Notes under the pieces: generated by a model
What the model saw: the letters and a program-made list of their open reading frames with translations, nothing else
Database searches by the model: none
What the model was told of the DNA's origin: nothing
Position numbers and translations under genes: made by a program
Shown: positions 7,407 to 15,989 of the stretch, piece by piece
Layout: each line of letters begins with the position of its first letter
Numbering within the stretch: position 1 is the stretch's first letter
DNA from: Sphingobacterium sp. UBA4616
Lineage (GTDB): Bacteria > Bacteroidota > Bacteroidia > Sphingobacteriales > Sphingobacteriaceae
Direction: 5' to 3'
DNA: 39,593 nucleotides
NCBI GenBank assembly: GCA_002386525.1
Contig: DGIS01000018.1
Coordinates: 164,216 to 203,808, forward strand

Positions 7407-9575
7407 TTAAGAGCGAGGCTTTTTCCCGAATGGTATTCCGATGGACAGCATAAAATTTCGCCCTTGTTCTGGTAATGCTATCAGACGATAAAAGCTGGTA
7501 TGATCCATATATTTTTTATCAAAAAGATTTTGAATCTGCAGGCGTAGTTGGATGTCAGAACCCGAAAGATTCAGCTGCGTTCCTGTCCGAAAGTTAAACA
7601 CCTGATATGCAGCTGTGATCTCCTCTGGAGGAACAATGTGATGCTGAGCTGCCGTCCATTTACAATCAAGGGAAAAGTAAGTATCTTTAAAACGCTTGCT
7701 ATTTTTTGCTGTCCAGCTGATGTCTATCAAAGCGGAAGGCGCAGGAGAAAAGGGAAGTGTATAGCCTTTCTTTGCTCCCGATAGCTGTTCCGAACGGATG
7801 TATTCAGCCAATAATTCTAATTTCCATTGTTTCAGCGGCCGGTAGCTAAGTTTGAATTCTGCACCATGACGACGTACCCGACTCTCCGTATATTCAAAAA
7901 TTTGATTGCCAGCCCCGTAGTATTGATCGTAGCTTGAGGTCGGATTGAGGTAGATATAATTCGCAAAGTAATTAAAAAATGGTGTGAAGGCAACATTGGC
8001 CTTTTTCCCACTCCATGTTAATGATAAATCCATCTGATAGGACTGTTCGGGCGACAATGAGCGATTGCCTTTTTCATAACTTAAGTAATGATAATTGACT
8101 CCATTGGCAGCGAGTTCCTGCGCAATTGGAGCCCTAAAACTCTTGCCTATATTGATTTTTGTCTCCAAAGAACCAAATTGACGAGCCGCCCCAAAAGACC
8201 AGACCAAGCTATTGAAACTTCGGCGGAGTGCCGATGCCCTAACAATCCTTGTGGTCATGTTGCCTTCCTGCTGCGAATCGAACCAATCTTGATAGGATGA
8301 CGTATGAATATGGCTATAATCGTACCGCAATGCACCAAACAAGGTGGTATAATCGGCCACTACAAATTGATCATAAACGAATAGACCCATTGCTTTTTGC
8401 GTAAAGGATGGAATCAGGAAACCCCAACCGTCAATTTGATTGTCCTGATATTCTCCGTTTAAGCCAATCGTTAGCCGATGCGCCGCCAAATCAAATTGAT
8501 CTTTAACAGTAATATTATAGATCTGTTTGTCATATAATCTTTCCAAACTAGCGGGGATAGTCATATCTTTTGGATAGACGGGGGGCATATAGCCATGTGC
8601 CGTGTAATTATTGAATTCTTGACGATAGTTCTTTTGATACCCCAAGTCAACCCAAAGTTTATGCTTGTTTAGGTCGATAAAGTTGCGGTTAATCAGCTTC
8701 AAATGATTCACAGTCTGTTTTGGAAAACCAATGTCCCGGCTCGATCTGTCATAGAAAGCTGTATCTACACCCCGAGGTTCCAAGCCGTGCGCATTCGCAA
8801 AGAAGCCGAACTTAGTATGGTAATTACTCAGATACAACATGGAGGAAAAACGATCTGATATGTAGCCTCCGCGTAGTTGAACATGTGTTTCTCTTCCGGC
8901 TGTATTGCGTACATGGCGATCTTTTAGACGTACCGCATAATTATAAACATAAACAGTGTCTGTAGGGACGCGATAATCTCCATAGTCTAAATGTGTAAAG
9001 CCTCCGCCGAAGACCCAATTCCCCTTTCGGCCTTGTGCTTGAAGCGATCCGCCAAAGGTAGCGTTGTTTGATTTGGTCAATAAGTTAAAGTGCCCCCTAA
9101 AACCTGTGTCCTGTAGTTCCGATGGTGGCAATAGTCGGATGACGCCACCAATGGCGTCTGAGCCATACAAAAATGAGCTGGAGCCTTTAATTACCTCGGC
9201 ACTTCCTACGCTGAATTGATCGATTTCCAATCCATGATCCAATCCCCACTGTTGTCCTTCATGTTTAATTCCGTTTTCTACCGTAGCGACACGATTGAAT
9301 CCGAGTCCTCGAATCTGAGGTTTGGACTGATTGGCACCTATGCCTATGGCATTGACACCAGAAAGTCGGCTTAATGTCTGCATTAAGCTTCCTGCTTGAT
9401 ATTTTTGTATAGAGTCGGCATTGAGCATCTGGATCGCTAGTATCCCTTCCGCTGCCCGATGGTAACGTCGCCGGCCAACTTTAACTTCTTCAAGCTCGAT
9501 GCTTTTTTCCTGCCCGTAAGATGGGAGGCACATGTGGTGTGCGACTACAAGTGAAAAAATGATGTACCTATTCAT
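7407..9575 (-). CDS. TonB-dependent outer-membrane receptor, probably for a metal or metal complex
   Basis: The protein has 722 residues with a signal peptide (about 1-21, ending SYGQ). A plug domain follows at about 30-150 (VKVGRRRYHRAA, then IKGSSSFLYGSDAIGGVIRL). A 22-strand-type barrel continues to the C-terminus (RNFMLSIGIPF). It lacks the CarboxypepD_reg extension of SusC proteins and has no SusD partner, so it belongs to the siderophore/metal-type receptors. The histidine-bearing extracellular-type segments (NYHTKFGFFANAHG) and the two His-rich lipoproteins downstream favour zinc or another divalent metal. Its promoter overlaps a strong palindrome (9587-9615), consistent with repression by a Fur/Zur-type regulator. 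The substrate is inferred, not shown. Confidence 0.9.
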   Translation of the reverse strand: MNRYIIFSLVVAHHMCLPSYGQEKSIELEEVKVGRRRYHRAAEGILAIQMLNADSIQKYQAGSLMQTLSRLSGVNAIGIGANQSKPQIRGLGFNRVATVENGIKHEGQQWGLDHGLEIDQFSVGSAEVIKGSSSFLYGSDAIGGVIRLLPPSELQDTGFRGHFNLLTKSNNATFGGSLQAQGRKGNWVFGGGFTHLDYGDYRVPTDTVYVYNYAVRLKDRHVRNTAGRETHVQLRGGYISDRFSSMLYLSNYHTKFGFFANAHGLEPRGVDTAFYDRSSRDIGFPKQTVNHLKLINRNFIDLNKHKLWVDLGYQKNYRQEFNNYTAHGYMPPVYPKDMTIPASLERLYDKQIYNITVKDQFDLAAHRLTIGLNGEYQDNQIDGWGFLIPSFTQKAMGLFVYDQFVVADYTTLFGALRYDYSHIHTSSYQDWFDSQQEGNMTTRIVRASALRRSFNSLVWSFGAARQFGSLETKINIGKSFRAPIAQELAANGVNYHYLSYEKGNRSLSPEQSYQMDLSLTWSGKKANVAFTPFFNYFANYIYLNPTSSYDQYYGAGNQIFEYTESRVRRHGAEFKLSYRPLKQWKLELLAEYIRSEQLSGAKKGYTLPFSPAPSALIDISWTAKNSKRFKDTYFSLDCKWTAAQHHIVPPEEITAAYQVFNFRTGTQLNLSGSDIQLRLQIQNLFDKKYMDHTSFYRLIALPEQGRNFMLSIGIPFGKKPRS

Positions 9576-9586
9576 CGGGTTGGATT

Positions 9587-9615
9587 TATTTGTTGCAATT
9601 AAGTTGCAACAAATA
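9587..9615. promoter_or_regulatory. 29-bp palindromic operator over the TonB receptor promoter
   Basis: Perfect 12-bp arms TATTTGTTGCAA (9587-9598) and TTGCAACAAATA (9604-9615) flank TTAAG. The right arm overlaps the -7 box of the receptor gene, and the rest covers the expected start of transcription. Size and symmetry fit a Fur-superfamily (Fur/Zur) operator, and the metal-type operon supports this. The regulator itself is not in the window. Confidence 0.65.
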
Positions 9616-9639
9616 TAGGTAAAAAGATTTTAAAAGCAA
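9610..9639 (-). promoter_or_regulatory. Bacteroidota-type promoter of the TonB receptor operon
   Basis: On the minus strand, TTG (9639-9637) is followed after exactly 19 bases by TATATTTG (9617-9610). This matches the -33/-7 pattern TTG-N19-TAnnTTTG. Transcription would begin near 9603, about 28 bases before the ATG at 9575. Confidence 0.65.
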
Positions 9640-9648
9640 TTAAGTTGC
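9636..9648. promoter_or_regulatory. Second copy of the operator core, over the -33 element
   Basis: The 13 bases GCAATTAAGTTGC repeat exactly the centre of the palindrome at 9595-9607, 41 bp away, or about four helical turns. The outer arms are not conserved. It overlaps the -33 TTG, so a weaker second repressor site is likely. Confidence 0.5.
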
Positions 9649-9763
9649 GTTGTTGTTTTGTGTTATTCTCGTCGTTCCCTCTACAGTGGCAAAGTTTTTG
9701 TTACTTTTTAGCGCCTTCAGGGCACAAAAAAGCTTATTTTACCACATACTACAACGATTATAT

Positions 9764-12241
9764 ATGAAGTTAAGTGAAGAATATTTCAGTAAAGTTGCTG
9801 CATTGCAATCCGCTGAACCTCAATTGACAATTGATCTGTCGAAACCCATTACACCTGATATATGGCTTGATGCTCTCATTCATTTTGAGTATAATATGCA
9901 GCAGCCCAGTGCAACCACTCTTTACGATGCATTGTTTGAAAAAGGAACTGATTTTGCTGCAAATGTCTATTTAAACGATGAGGATTATACTTTTTTTATC
10001 GATAAAATCAGGGCAATATTGGAACGCTATGCCACTATAAATCCGCAAGCATGGGTCGAGTTGGGGCTACAACATGTTTTATGTCGCCGGCATGCTGTAG
10101 AAAAGGAAAAAGCGTCGTTGTATTTAAATAGAGGTATGGAGGCTGGGGTTAAATGGGCGAGACCTCTTTATTTATATTATAATTATTTAGGTGTGTTGGC
10201 TGATATTGACCGGGAAACCGCCAAAGCTGAACTTGAATCGCTTGCTTTGGGAGGCGATCTTTATGCAACCGCGTATATTGCCCATATCGATGTATGGACC
10301 GATAAATTTGAAGAAGTCTTTGATCGAATTCAGGTGCTTAGACACGCTCAGGAGAAAAAACTATTACGCCATTATTATGAAGCGTTACAATTTTACTACG
10401 CTCGTAAAGACAATAAAGCCAAACGCCTGGAGATCCTGGAAGAGGGTATCGCCTTGACCGATTCCCGATACTGCAGGTTTGTTCTGAATGATATAAAACG
10501 CGCAGATGCAACTTCTTCCGTTGAACTGGAACGTCTTATACCAGAATATCACGAATTATTTGAATATGGAATGATGGACGCTGCAGTGCAGATAGCGCTC
10601 ATCAAACTTCAGGGATTAAGTAACACTAATCAGGTAAAGGAGGATTTCGAGCAGCCACTATGGTATTTGCAGAAAGCATACGACTACAATAATATTTATG
10701 CAGGCTATCGTCTAGCTTGTCTTTACCTCTATAATGACACACTTCAGGATATCGAAAGGGGCCTATCTTTATTGCAGCTACTCGACCAGCGAGATGATTA
10801 TGTCGAAGCGCAGGTTGAACTTGCGGAAATACTGTTAGAAGGAAGATTTCTGCCGAGAGATGAAAAATCTGCCTTCCAGAAATTTAGTGCACTGGCACAA
10901 AAAAATATTGCCTATGCAAAGTTGCGCATGGGCAATATGATAGAATCTGGCTATGATGGAATAGATCCCGATTACAAGGTAGCTTTTGCCTATTATCAAG
11001 ATGCCGCAAAAGATAAACTCCCGCAGGCTCTATATCAGGTCGGCAGGTACTTGAAATATGGCATTCATGGCGAAGAACCTGATTTGGCAGCTGCAATCCC
11101 TTACTTCGAAGAAGCGGCCGCTTCTAATAATGTTACAGCACTAACGGAAATGGGATTAGCGTCCGAATTGAAGGCCGAACCAGACTACAAATTGGCTTTT
11201 GATTATTTTTCACGTGCAGCTGATCTGGGTTACCCATATGCTTATTATCTGAAGGGAATTTATTTAGAAAATGACTATCACCAGACAGGCGCTCCTCAGC
11301 CAGCAGCTGCTTTTGCCGCCTTTGAAGCAGGTGCTAGCATGCAGGATTTAAATAGTATATATGAACTAGCTCGATGTTACCGTGGTGGCATAGGTACGGA
11401 AATAAATCTAGATCGGATGATCGATTTATACCAAAAGGCTGCCGAGCGAAACCATGTGCAGGCGTTGACTGATCTTGCCCTTTGTTATGAATATGGTTAT
11501 GGGCTGAGTAAAGATGCTTTTAAAGCACAAGAATATATTAAAAAGGCGGCTGATTTAGGTTTTCCGTATGCAATCTACGTGATGGGAAGATACTATTTGA
11601 CCGGCCTTGTGAAACAGGATGTGCCCCTTGGTCTTCAATTGCTGGAAGAGGCTGCACAAAAAAATGTAGGTGAAGCATTGTTGCTGCTAGGCGACTATTT
11701 TTTCTTCGACTATGATCAGCGTGAAGAATATGATAAAGGCTTTGATTACTATACGCATGCTGAGAAGCTTGGATATTTGACAGATGGACTGGGTATGTGT
11801 TATGAGTTTGGTATCGGAATAGAAGCACAGCCAGCAAAAGCATTTGAGTATTATAAACAGGCCGCAGAACGAGGAAATCAGGAAGCGATCTATCGACTGG
11901 GTCGCTGTTTGTATTTCGGAATAGGTGCCGAGATCGATAAAACAGCTGCTTATAGCCAATTTATTGAAGTAGCACAACAAGGAAATGTTTATGCCTGTTA
12001 TTTTGTTGGCTTACAACTGCTGGACGGAGAAGGTGTACCGACAGACCTTCATGACGGTATTGAATGGCTGATGAAAGCTGCCGATGCTGACCATGCTGAT
12101 GCGCAATATAAACTGGCCAACTGCTACCTCATGGGAGATGGCGTGGAAGAAAATGAAACGCTTGCCTTGGAGTGGTTTGAACGAGCGGCAGATAATGGAC
12201 ATGAAGAAGCTATTCGATTGACAAAGAAAACGAGAAAGTAA
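9764..12241 (+). CDS. Sel1-repeat (SLR/TPR-like) scaffold protein
   Basis: The protein has 825 residues when started at the ATG at 9764 (MKLSEEYFSKV). The frame continues upstream to a TTG at 9650, but that stretch looks like leader DNA and would overlap the operator region. The N-terminal ~280 residues are helical. From about residue 290 there is a long run of roughly a dozen Sel1-like repeats of 33-40 residues, recognisable by A-x-Y-x-L-G-x-x-Y-x-x-G and A-x-x-Y-x-x-A-A patterns (for example YKLANCYLMGDGVEENETLA near the end). There is no signal peptide, so it is probably cytoplasmic. Sel1 repeats bind other proteins. The stop is 7 bp from the HSP90-family start, so the two are probably translated together, suggesting a co-chaperone or adaptor role by inference. 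Confidence 0.88.
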   Translation: MKLSEEYFSKVAALQSAEPQLTIDLSKPITPDIWLDALIHFEYNMQQPSATTLYDALFEKGTDFAANVYLNDEDYTFFIDKIRAILERYATINPQAWVELGLQHVLCRRHAVEKEKASLYLNRGMEAGVKWARPLYLYYNYLGVLADIDRETAKAELESLALGGDLYATAYIAHIDVWTDKFEEVFDRIQVLRHAQEKKLLRHYYEALQFYYARKDNKAKRLEILEEGIALTDSRYCRFVLNDIKRADATSSVELERLIPEYHELFEYGMMDAAVQIALIKLQGLSNTNQVKEDFEQPLWYLQKAYDYNNIYAGYRLACLYLYNDTLQDIERGLSLLQLLDQRDDYVEAQVELAEILLEGRFLPRDEKSAFQKFSALAQKNIAYAKLRMGNMIESGYDGIDPDYKVAFAYYQDAAKDKLPQALYQVGRYLKYGIHGEEPDLAAAIPYFEEAAASNNVTALTEMGLASELKAEPDYKLAFDYFSRAADLGYPYAYYLKGIYLENDYHQTGAPQPAAAFAAFEAGASMQDLNSIYELARCYRGGIGTEINLDRMIDLYQKAAERNHVQALTDLALCYEYGYGLSKDAFKAQEYIKKAADLGFPYAIYVMGRYYLTGLVKQDVPLGLQLLEEAAQKNVGEALLLLGDYFFFDYDQREEYDKGFDYYTHAEKLGYLTDGLGMCYEFGIGIEAQPAKAFEYYKQAAERGNQEAIYRLGRCLYFGIGAEIDKTAAYSQFIEVAQQGNVYACYFVGLQLLDGEGVPTDLHDGIEWLMKAADADHADAQYKLANCYLMGDGVEENETLALEWFERAADNGHEEAIRLTKKTRK

Positions 12242-12248
12242 CAAAAAC

Positions 12249-14039
12249 ATGCAGGAAGAGAAATCATATTCCTTTCAGGTAAACTTGAAAGGAATGATCG
12301 CGCTGCTCTCAGAGCACCTATATAGCGATCCCAACACATTTATTCGGGAACTGCTTCAAAATGGGGTGGATGCAATTACAGCATTGAAACACTTGGATGA
12401 ACATCATCAAGGAAAAATCAAGATAGAATTACCAAACGTTGAGCAACCTAAATTTATGTTCCAAGATAATGGAATAGGTCTCAAGGAGTCTGATATCCAC
12501 CAATTTTTGTCGGTTATTGGCGAGAGTTCGAAAGGTAAGGACATCAAGGATGCACAGGATTTTATTGGAAAGTTTGGCATTGGACTGCTCTCTTGTTTTG
12601 TCGTCAGTGATGAGATTATTGTGGAAACAAAATCGGCGCTTGAACAGCAGCCCTTACGCTGGACGGCTAGAGCTGAAGGCGACTATAAGATTGAGCGCCT
12701 GAGTGATGATGATATTCCTGTGGGAACGAAGGTAATTTTAAGCCCCAAAAAACAATACAATTATATTTTTGAAGCGGACTATTTCGAGAAGAAAATTAAG
12801 TTTTATGGAGATGCACTGCGAGAATCCATTTCAATCGTGGTAGGAGGTGTTGAAAAGATCATCCATAAGGATGAACCTAAATGGCTTGCTTCATCGGTTT
12901 CGAAAACAGATTTGTTAGCGATAGGGAAAGAGCTATTTCATGTCAACTTTTTGGACGCAATTCCATTTGAAACGACTGCGGGAAAAGCAAAGGGCGTGTT
13001 GTATGTTTTACCTTTTCGTACGCAATTTAGCAGCAAGCAGCGTCACCGTATCTACTTGAAGCGCATGTTTCTCGCCGAAGAAGATCAATCGATTTTGCCA
13101 AACTGGGCATTCTTTGTCCGTATGCTTGTCAATACGGAGGAACTTAGTGCCACCGCATCGCGGGAGTCTCTGATGAAAAATGATTTGCTGCGGCAGGCGA
13201 GAAAGGAAATTGCTGCCGTTTTGAAGACGTACCTGCAGCAAGTGAAGAAGATTGATTACGATATTTATATACGTATTATCCAAACGCATTATCTTCATTT
13301 AAAAGCATTCGCCCTAGAAGATCCCGATTTCCTAGCAATCTTTTTGGCGGATATCCCATTTGAAACCAACCGTGGACAACGAAGCTTTCAAAATATAATT
13401 GATTATCAGCAACAACTCTATTATTGCGCCGACTTTGAAGATTTTAAACAGATTGACCGAATGGCTGATACGCAGGGGATAATGCTTATTAATGCTTCTT
13501 ATACGTTTGATACCGAGCTACTCCGTAAGATCAAACAAAAATATCCCGAGTATAATATTACAGAGATGTCGCCAAATCAGCTACTAGAGACCTTTCAGCC
13601 GATTCATGAAGACGAGCATCATCAATATTTTTCTTTTCAGAAAGATGCACAACGCATTTTGGACGACTACAACTGCATTTTGGAAATTAGACGGTTTAAA
13701 CCAGTTGATACGCCGGCCATTTTTACAAAAATGGACCAAAATAACGTGGAAAATACGATTAGCCAATTGAAAGAAGATGCAAATCCCTTTGCGCAGGTAC
13801 TCAAGACATCCAGGCCAAATAAGATCCAGAATACATTATGTTTAAATGCCGATAATGCATTGATCACCACGCTAATGGATATAAGGGATGGGTATATGCT
13901 CCGTTCAGTGATGGAAGTCCTGTATGTGCAAGCGTTGATTTTAGGCAAGTATCCGGTACAGGAACGTGAAATGAAAGTCTTGAACGAGGCCCTGAAGAAC
14001 CTCATTGTCATGGGACTGGATAATTTCGTGAATCTTTAA
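12249..14039 (+). CDS. HSP90-family ATPase, divergent HtpG-like
   Basis: This 596-residue protein has the GHKL ATP-binding domain: ELLQNGVDA (Glu34, Asn38, Asp41), the DNGIGL loop at 73-78, and IGKFGIGLLSCF at 106-117. The middle domain is also recognisable, with RIYLKRMFLAEED and PNWAFFVRMLVNTEELSATASRESL. That segment contains Arg305 in SRE, the catalytic arginine position of HtpG. HtpG of E. coli has 624 residues. The C-terminal third here is poorly conserved, and Asn-Val before SRE is replaced by Thr-Ala. It fits the separate class annotated simply as HSP90 family protein rather than housekeeping HtpG. ATP-driven chaperoning is expected, with clients possibly chosen by the Sel1 protein encoded just upstream. 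Confidence 0.9.
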   Translation: MQEEKSYSFQVNLKGMIALLSEHLYSDPNTFIRELLQNGVDAITALKHLDEHHQGKIKIELPNVEQPKFMFQDNGIGLKESDIHQFLSVIGESSKGKDIKDAQDFIGKFGIGLLSCFVVSDEIIVETKSALEQQPLRWTARAEGDYKIERLSDDDIPVGTKVILSPKKQYNYIFEADYFEKKIKFYGDALRESISIVVGGVEKIIHKDEPKWLASSVSKTDLLAIGKELFHVNFLDAIPFETTAGKAKGVLYVLPFRTQFSSKQRHRIYLKRMFLAEEDQSILPNWAFFVRMLVNTEELSATASRESLMKNDLLRQARKEIAAVLKTYLQQVKKIDYDIYIRIIQTHYLHLKAFALEDPDFLAIFLADIPFETNRGQRSFQNIIDYQQQLYYCADFEDFKQIDRMADTQGIMLINASYTFDTELLRKIKQKYPEYNITEMSPNQLLETFQPIHEDEHHQYFSFQKDAQRILDDYNCILEIRRFKPVDTPAIFTKMDQNNVENTISQLKEDANPFAQVLKTSRPNKIQNTLCLNADNALITTLMDIRDGYMLRSVMEVLYVQALILGKYPVQEREMKVLNEALKNLIVMGLDNFVNL

Positions 14040-14126
14040 GCCGTTTTTTTACGTTTCTCATCCGGCCATTAGAAAAGTTGTTTATAACGGAACTATAATT
14101 CATTAAAAGAACACAATAAAATAGAA

Positions 14127-15188
14127 ATGTATACACTTAAAATTCAGAAACTTCGCAATCAAGTTGCGCGAGTAGATAATACATTGGAGAAAGTCAACCT
14201 ATTGACGCAGGCTATTCGGATTGCCGATGAAAATCAAGATATTGAATGGGGATATGAGCTCCGTTTAGATTTAATTAGCGAAGAGATCGATCTTGCTTTT
14301 TCGACCGAATCTTTACCTGCTTTTGCTTGGATACTGCAGGCGTATGATGAAAATCCAGAACGCTTTAACGAAGAGGATTTCTTATGGCAGTATAAATGGA
14401 TGATGGCCGAACTATATGACAATCCCGCGGTCAGCCGTGAACAGATAGAAGCTGCTCTAGGCGACTTTGAACAACGGTTGATCCGTAATGGTTATGGTAA
14501 GCGCGCCATATACAACGAGGAACTCAGTGATGCCCTGGCGCAAAAGGATCTGGCTGCTGTTGAAGTGGCATTGACGAATGTGAATGCTTTGCAAAGAGAT
14601 GATATGAGTGACTGTGAAGCATGTGAAATGGATGCAGAAGTATCAGCAACATTATTGCAGTATGGCTATGCCCCAGCAGTAGAAAAAGCTTTGCCACTCA
14701 TTGAAGGACAGTTCACCTGTTCACATGTTCCTCTGCGTACTGCCGTAAACCTTGCATATGAAGGTTACAAGCATGGAGATGCTGAACAAGCAGACAGAAT
14801 GGCAAAACTCGCAGAAACGGAGGTGTTTAAGAAAGAGAAAGATTCCGCAATATTAATATCAGCTATTAAACTAGCAACATATTTCTCGTATACCGACCTC
14901 GGTAAATCCAAGGAATGGATCGAACGATTTTTACCCTGGGCCGATGGACCCGAAAATAGATCCATGTTTCAGTTGGCGTGCTACGTTTGTGAAGCCATGA
15001 AAAATTTTAGAGCTGACGAACATTTTATGCTTGAGCTAGGGCAGCAGCATAATCTTTTCCAAGGTAAAACTAGCTACACAGCTAGCGAACTGGCTGGGCA
15101 TTATAGGAAATTGGCGCATCAACTTGCGGATCGGTTTGATCAACGTAATGGCAATAACAACTTTCGCAATCAACTAGCAGCCTTATAG
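14127..15188 (+). CDS. Uncharacterised helical-repeat protein of the HSP90 cluster
   Basis: I do not recognise a named domain in these 353 residues. The sequence is acidic and almost wholly helical with TPR-like spacing (ALAQKDLAAVEVALTNV, YEGYKHGDAEQADRMAKLAE). It has no signal peptide and is probably cytoplasmic. A Cys163-x-x-Cys166 pair (CEAC) and Cys198-x-His200 (CSH) could together form a zinc site. It begins 87 bp after the HSP90-family gene on the same strand and is likely part of the same unit, perhaps as a second adaptor. Existence as a gene is well supported by length and start; function is not. Confidence 0.8.
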   Translation: MYTLKIQKLRNQVARVDNTLEKVNLLTQAIRIADENQDIEWGYELRLDLISEEIDLAFSTESLPAFAWILQAYDENPERFNEEDFLWQYKWMMAELYDNPAVSREQIEAALGDFEQRLIRNGYGKRAIYNEELSDALAQKDLAAVEVALTNVNALQRDDMSDCEACEMDAEVSATLLQYGYAPAVEKALPLIEGQFTCSHVPLRTAVNLAYEGYKHGDAEQADRMAKLAETEVFKKEKDSAILISAIKLATYFSYTDLGKSKEWIERFLPWADGPENRSMFQLACYVCEAMKNFRADEHFMLELGQQHNLFQGKTSYTASELAGHYRKLAHQLADRFDQRNGNNNFRNQLAAL

Positions 15189-15247
15189 GTTTCAATAGCT
15201 TCTATAAATCCCTGATTTCCGTGATGGGATTGCGCTATGTTCGAAGC

Positions 15248-15255
15248 TATCTTTG
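15248..15255 (+). promoter_or_regulatory. Candidate -7 box before the small lipoprotein gene
   Basis: TATCTTTG matches TAnnTTTG and lies 47 bases before the ATG at 15303. The nearest upstream TTG (15230-15232) is only 15 bases away instead of the usual 19 or more, so support is partial. Confidence 0.35.
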
Positions 15256-15302
15256 TGTAAATGAGTTCCAAATACTAAAATTTAAAATAAAAATAGATCA
15301 AT

Positions 15303-15776
15303 ATGATTAAAAAGATGATTACCGGCGTTTTGACCATGGCGGCTCTGACTATGTCGAGTTGTGGGGCGGGAGTAAAAGATCCTGCAGCATACAATAATTC
15401 GATTATTACCGTGATCAACGGAAGTGAAAAACATGTGACGGACATGAATGCAGCAATGAATAGCTCCGATTATACCAAAGCTGAACAAGTGCGCACAGAA
15501 TGGGAGAAGTCTTTAAATGATGACATCAAAAAAGTAGAAGACCTTGGTGATTTTAAAGGTGATGCAACATTCCAAAAAGCAGTGCTCGATGGGTTAAACG
15601 GCTACAAGAAGATCGTTACGGAGGATTATCCGAAATTGATTGAGCTTCGCAAAAATAAAACATCCGATGCAACGACAGAATCTGCATTACTTGATAATAT
15701 CAATAAAGCATTTGAAAATATGGGTAATGGAGTCAATAAAGCTTCAGCAGAATTTGAAAGTAAATATACAAGTTAA
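15303..15776 (+). CDS. Small lipoprotein, possibly LIC11966-like
   Basis: This 157-residue protein has a lipoprotein signal (MIKKMITGVLTMAALTMSSC, lipid-modified Cys20). The mature part is about 135 residues of helical, charged sequence with conserved-looking turns (VINGSEKHVTDMNAAMNSSD, LNGYKKIVTEDYPKLIELR). It resembles the family of small Bacteroidota surface lipoproteins named after Leptospira LIC11966, but that assignment is from memory and weak. It has its own promoter-like box and is followed by a strong hairpin, so it is probably monocistronic. Confidence 0.8.
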   Translation: MIKKMITGVLTMAALTMSSCGAGVKDPAAYNNSIITVINGSEKHVTDMNAAMNSSDYTKAEQVRTEWEKSLNDDIKKVEDLGDFKGDATFQKAVLDGLNGYKKIVTEDYPKLIELRKNKTSDATTESALLDNINKAFENMGNGVNKASAEFESKYTS

Positions 15777-15792
15777 AAGTACTCAATCAGCA

Positions 15793-15836
15793 AAAGCAAA
15801 AGCCACATCACAGAAAAATGATGTGGCTTTTGCTTT
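15793..15836 (+). terminator. Long perfect hairpin terminator
   Basis: The 18-base arms AAAGCAAAAGCCACATCA (15793-15810) and TGATGTGGCTTTTGCTTT (15819-15836) pair without mismatch around an 8-base loop. The T-rich part lies inside the second arm rather than after it. Its position 17 bp after the lipoprotein stop supports a terminator role. Confidence 0.75.
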
Positions 15837-15989
15837 GTGGGGTATGAATTTCATATTTTTATGTAGTTTTACACTAAGTGCGGAGAAGAAATTCCATTTC
15901 AAGCTAATGTAACTCAAAGGTAGCTTTAGCTTGTATAAAAAAAGCGTGTTCATTTCATTTCAAAAGTTATTTATAGCATATTGCCTTGT

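Noticed and set aside
9650..9763. N-terminal extension of the Sel1 protein from a TTG at 9650, with a hydrophobic stretch resembling a signal peptide.
   Set aside because: The start codon is poor, the segment directly abuts the operator repeats, and the sequence from the ATG at 9764 reads like a normal cytoplasmic N-terminus. The hydrophobic stretch is probably accidental.
13667..14011. A 114-codon frame on the minus strand inside the HSP90-family gene.
   Set aside because: Shadow of the coding strand; no domain, and cysteine-, serine- and phenylalanine-rich composition typical of antisense frames.
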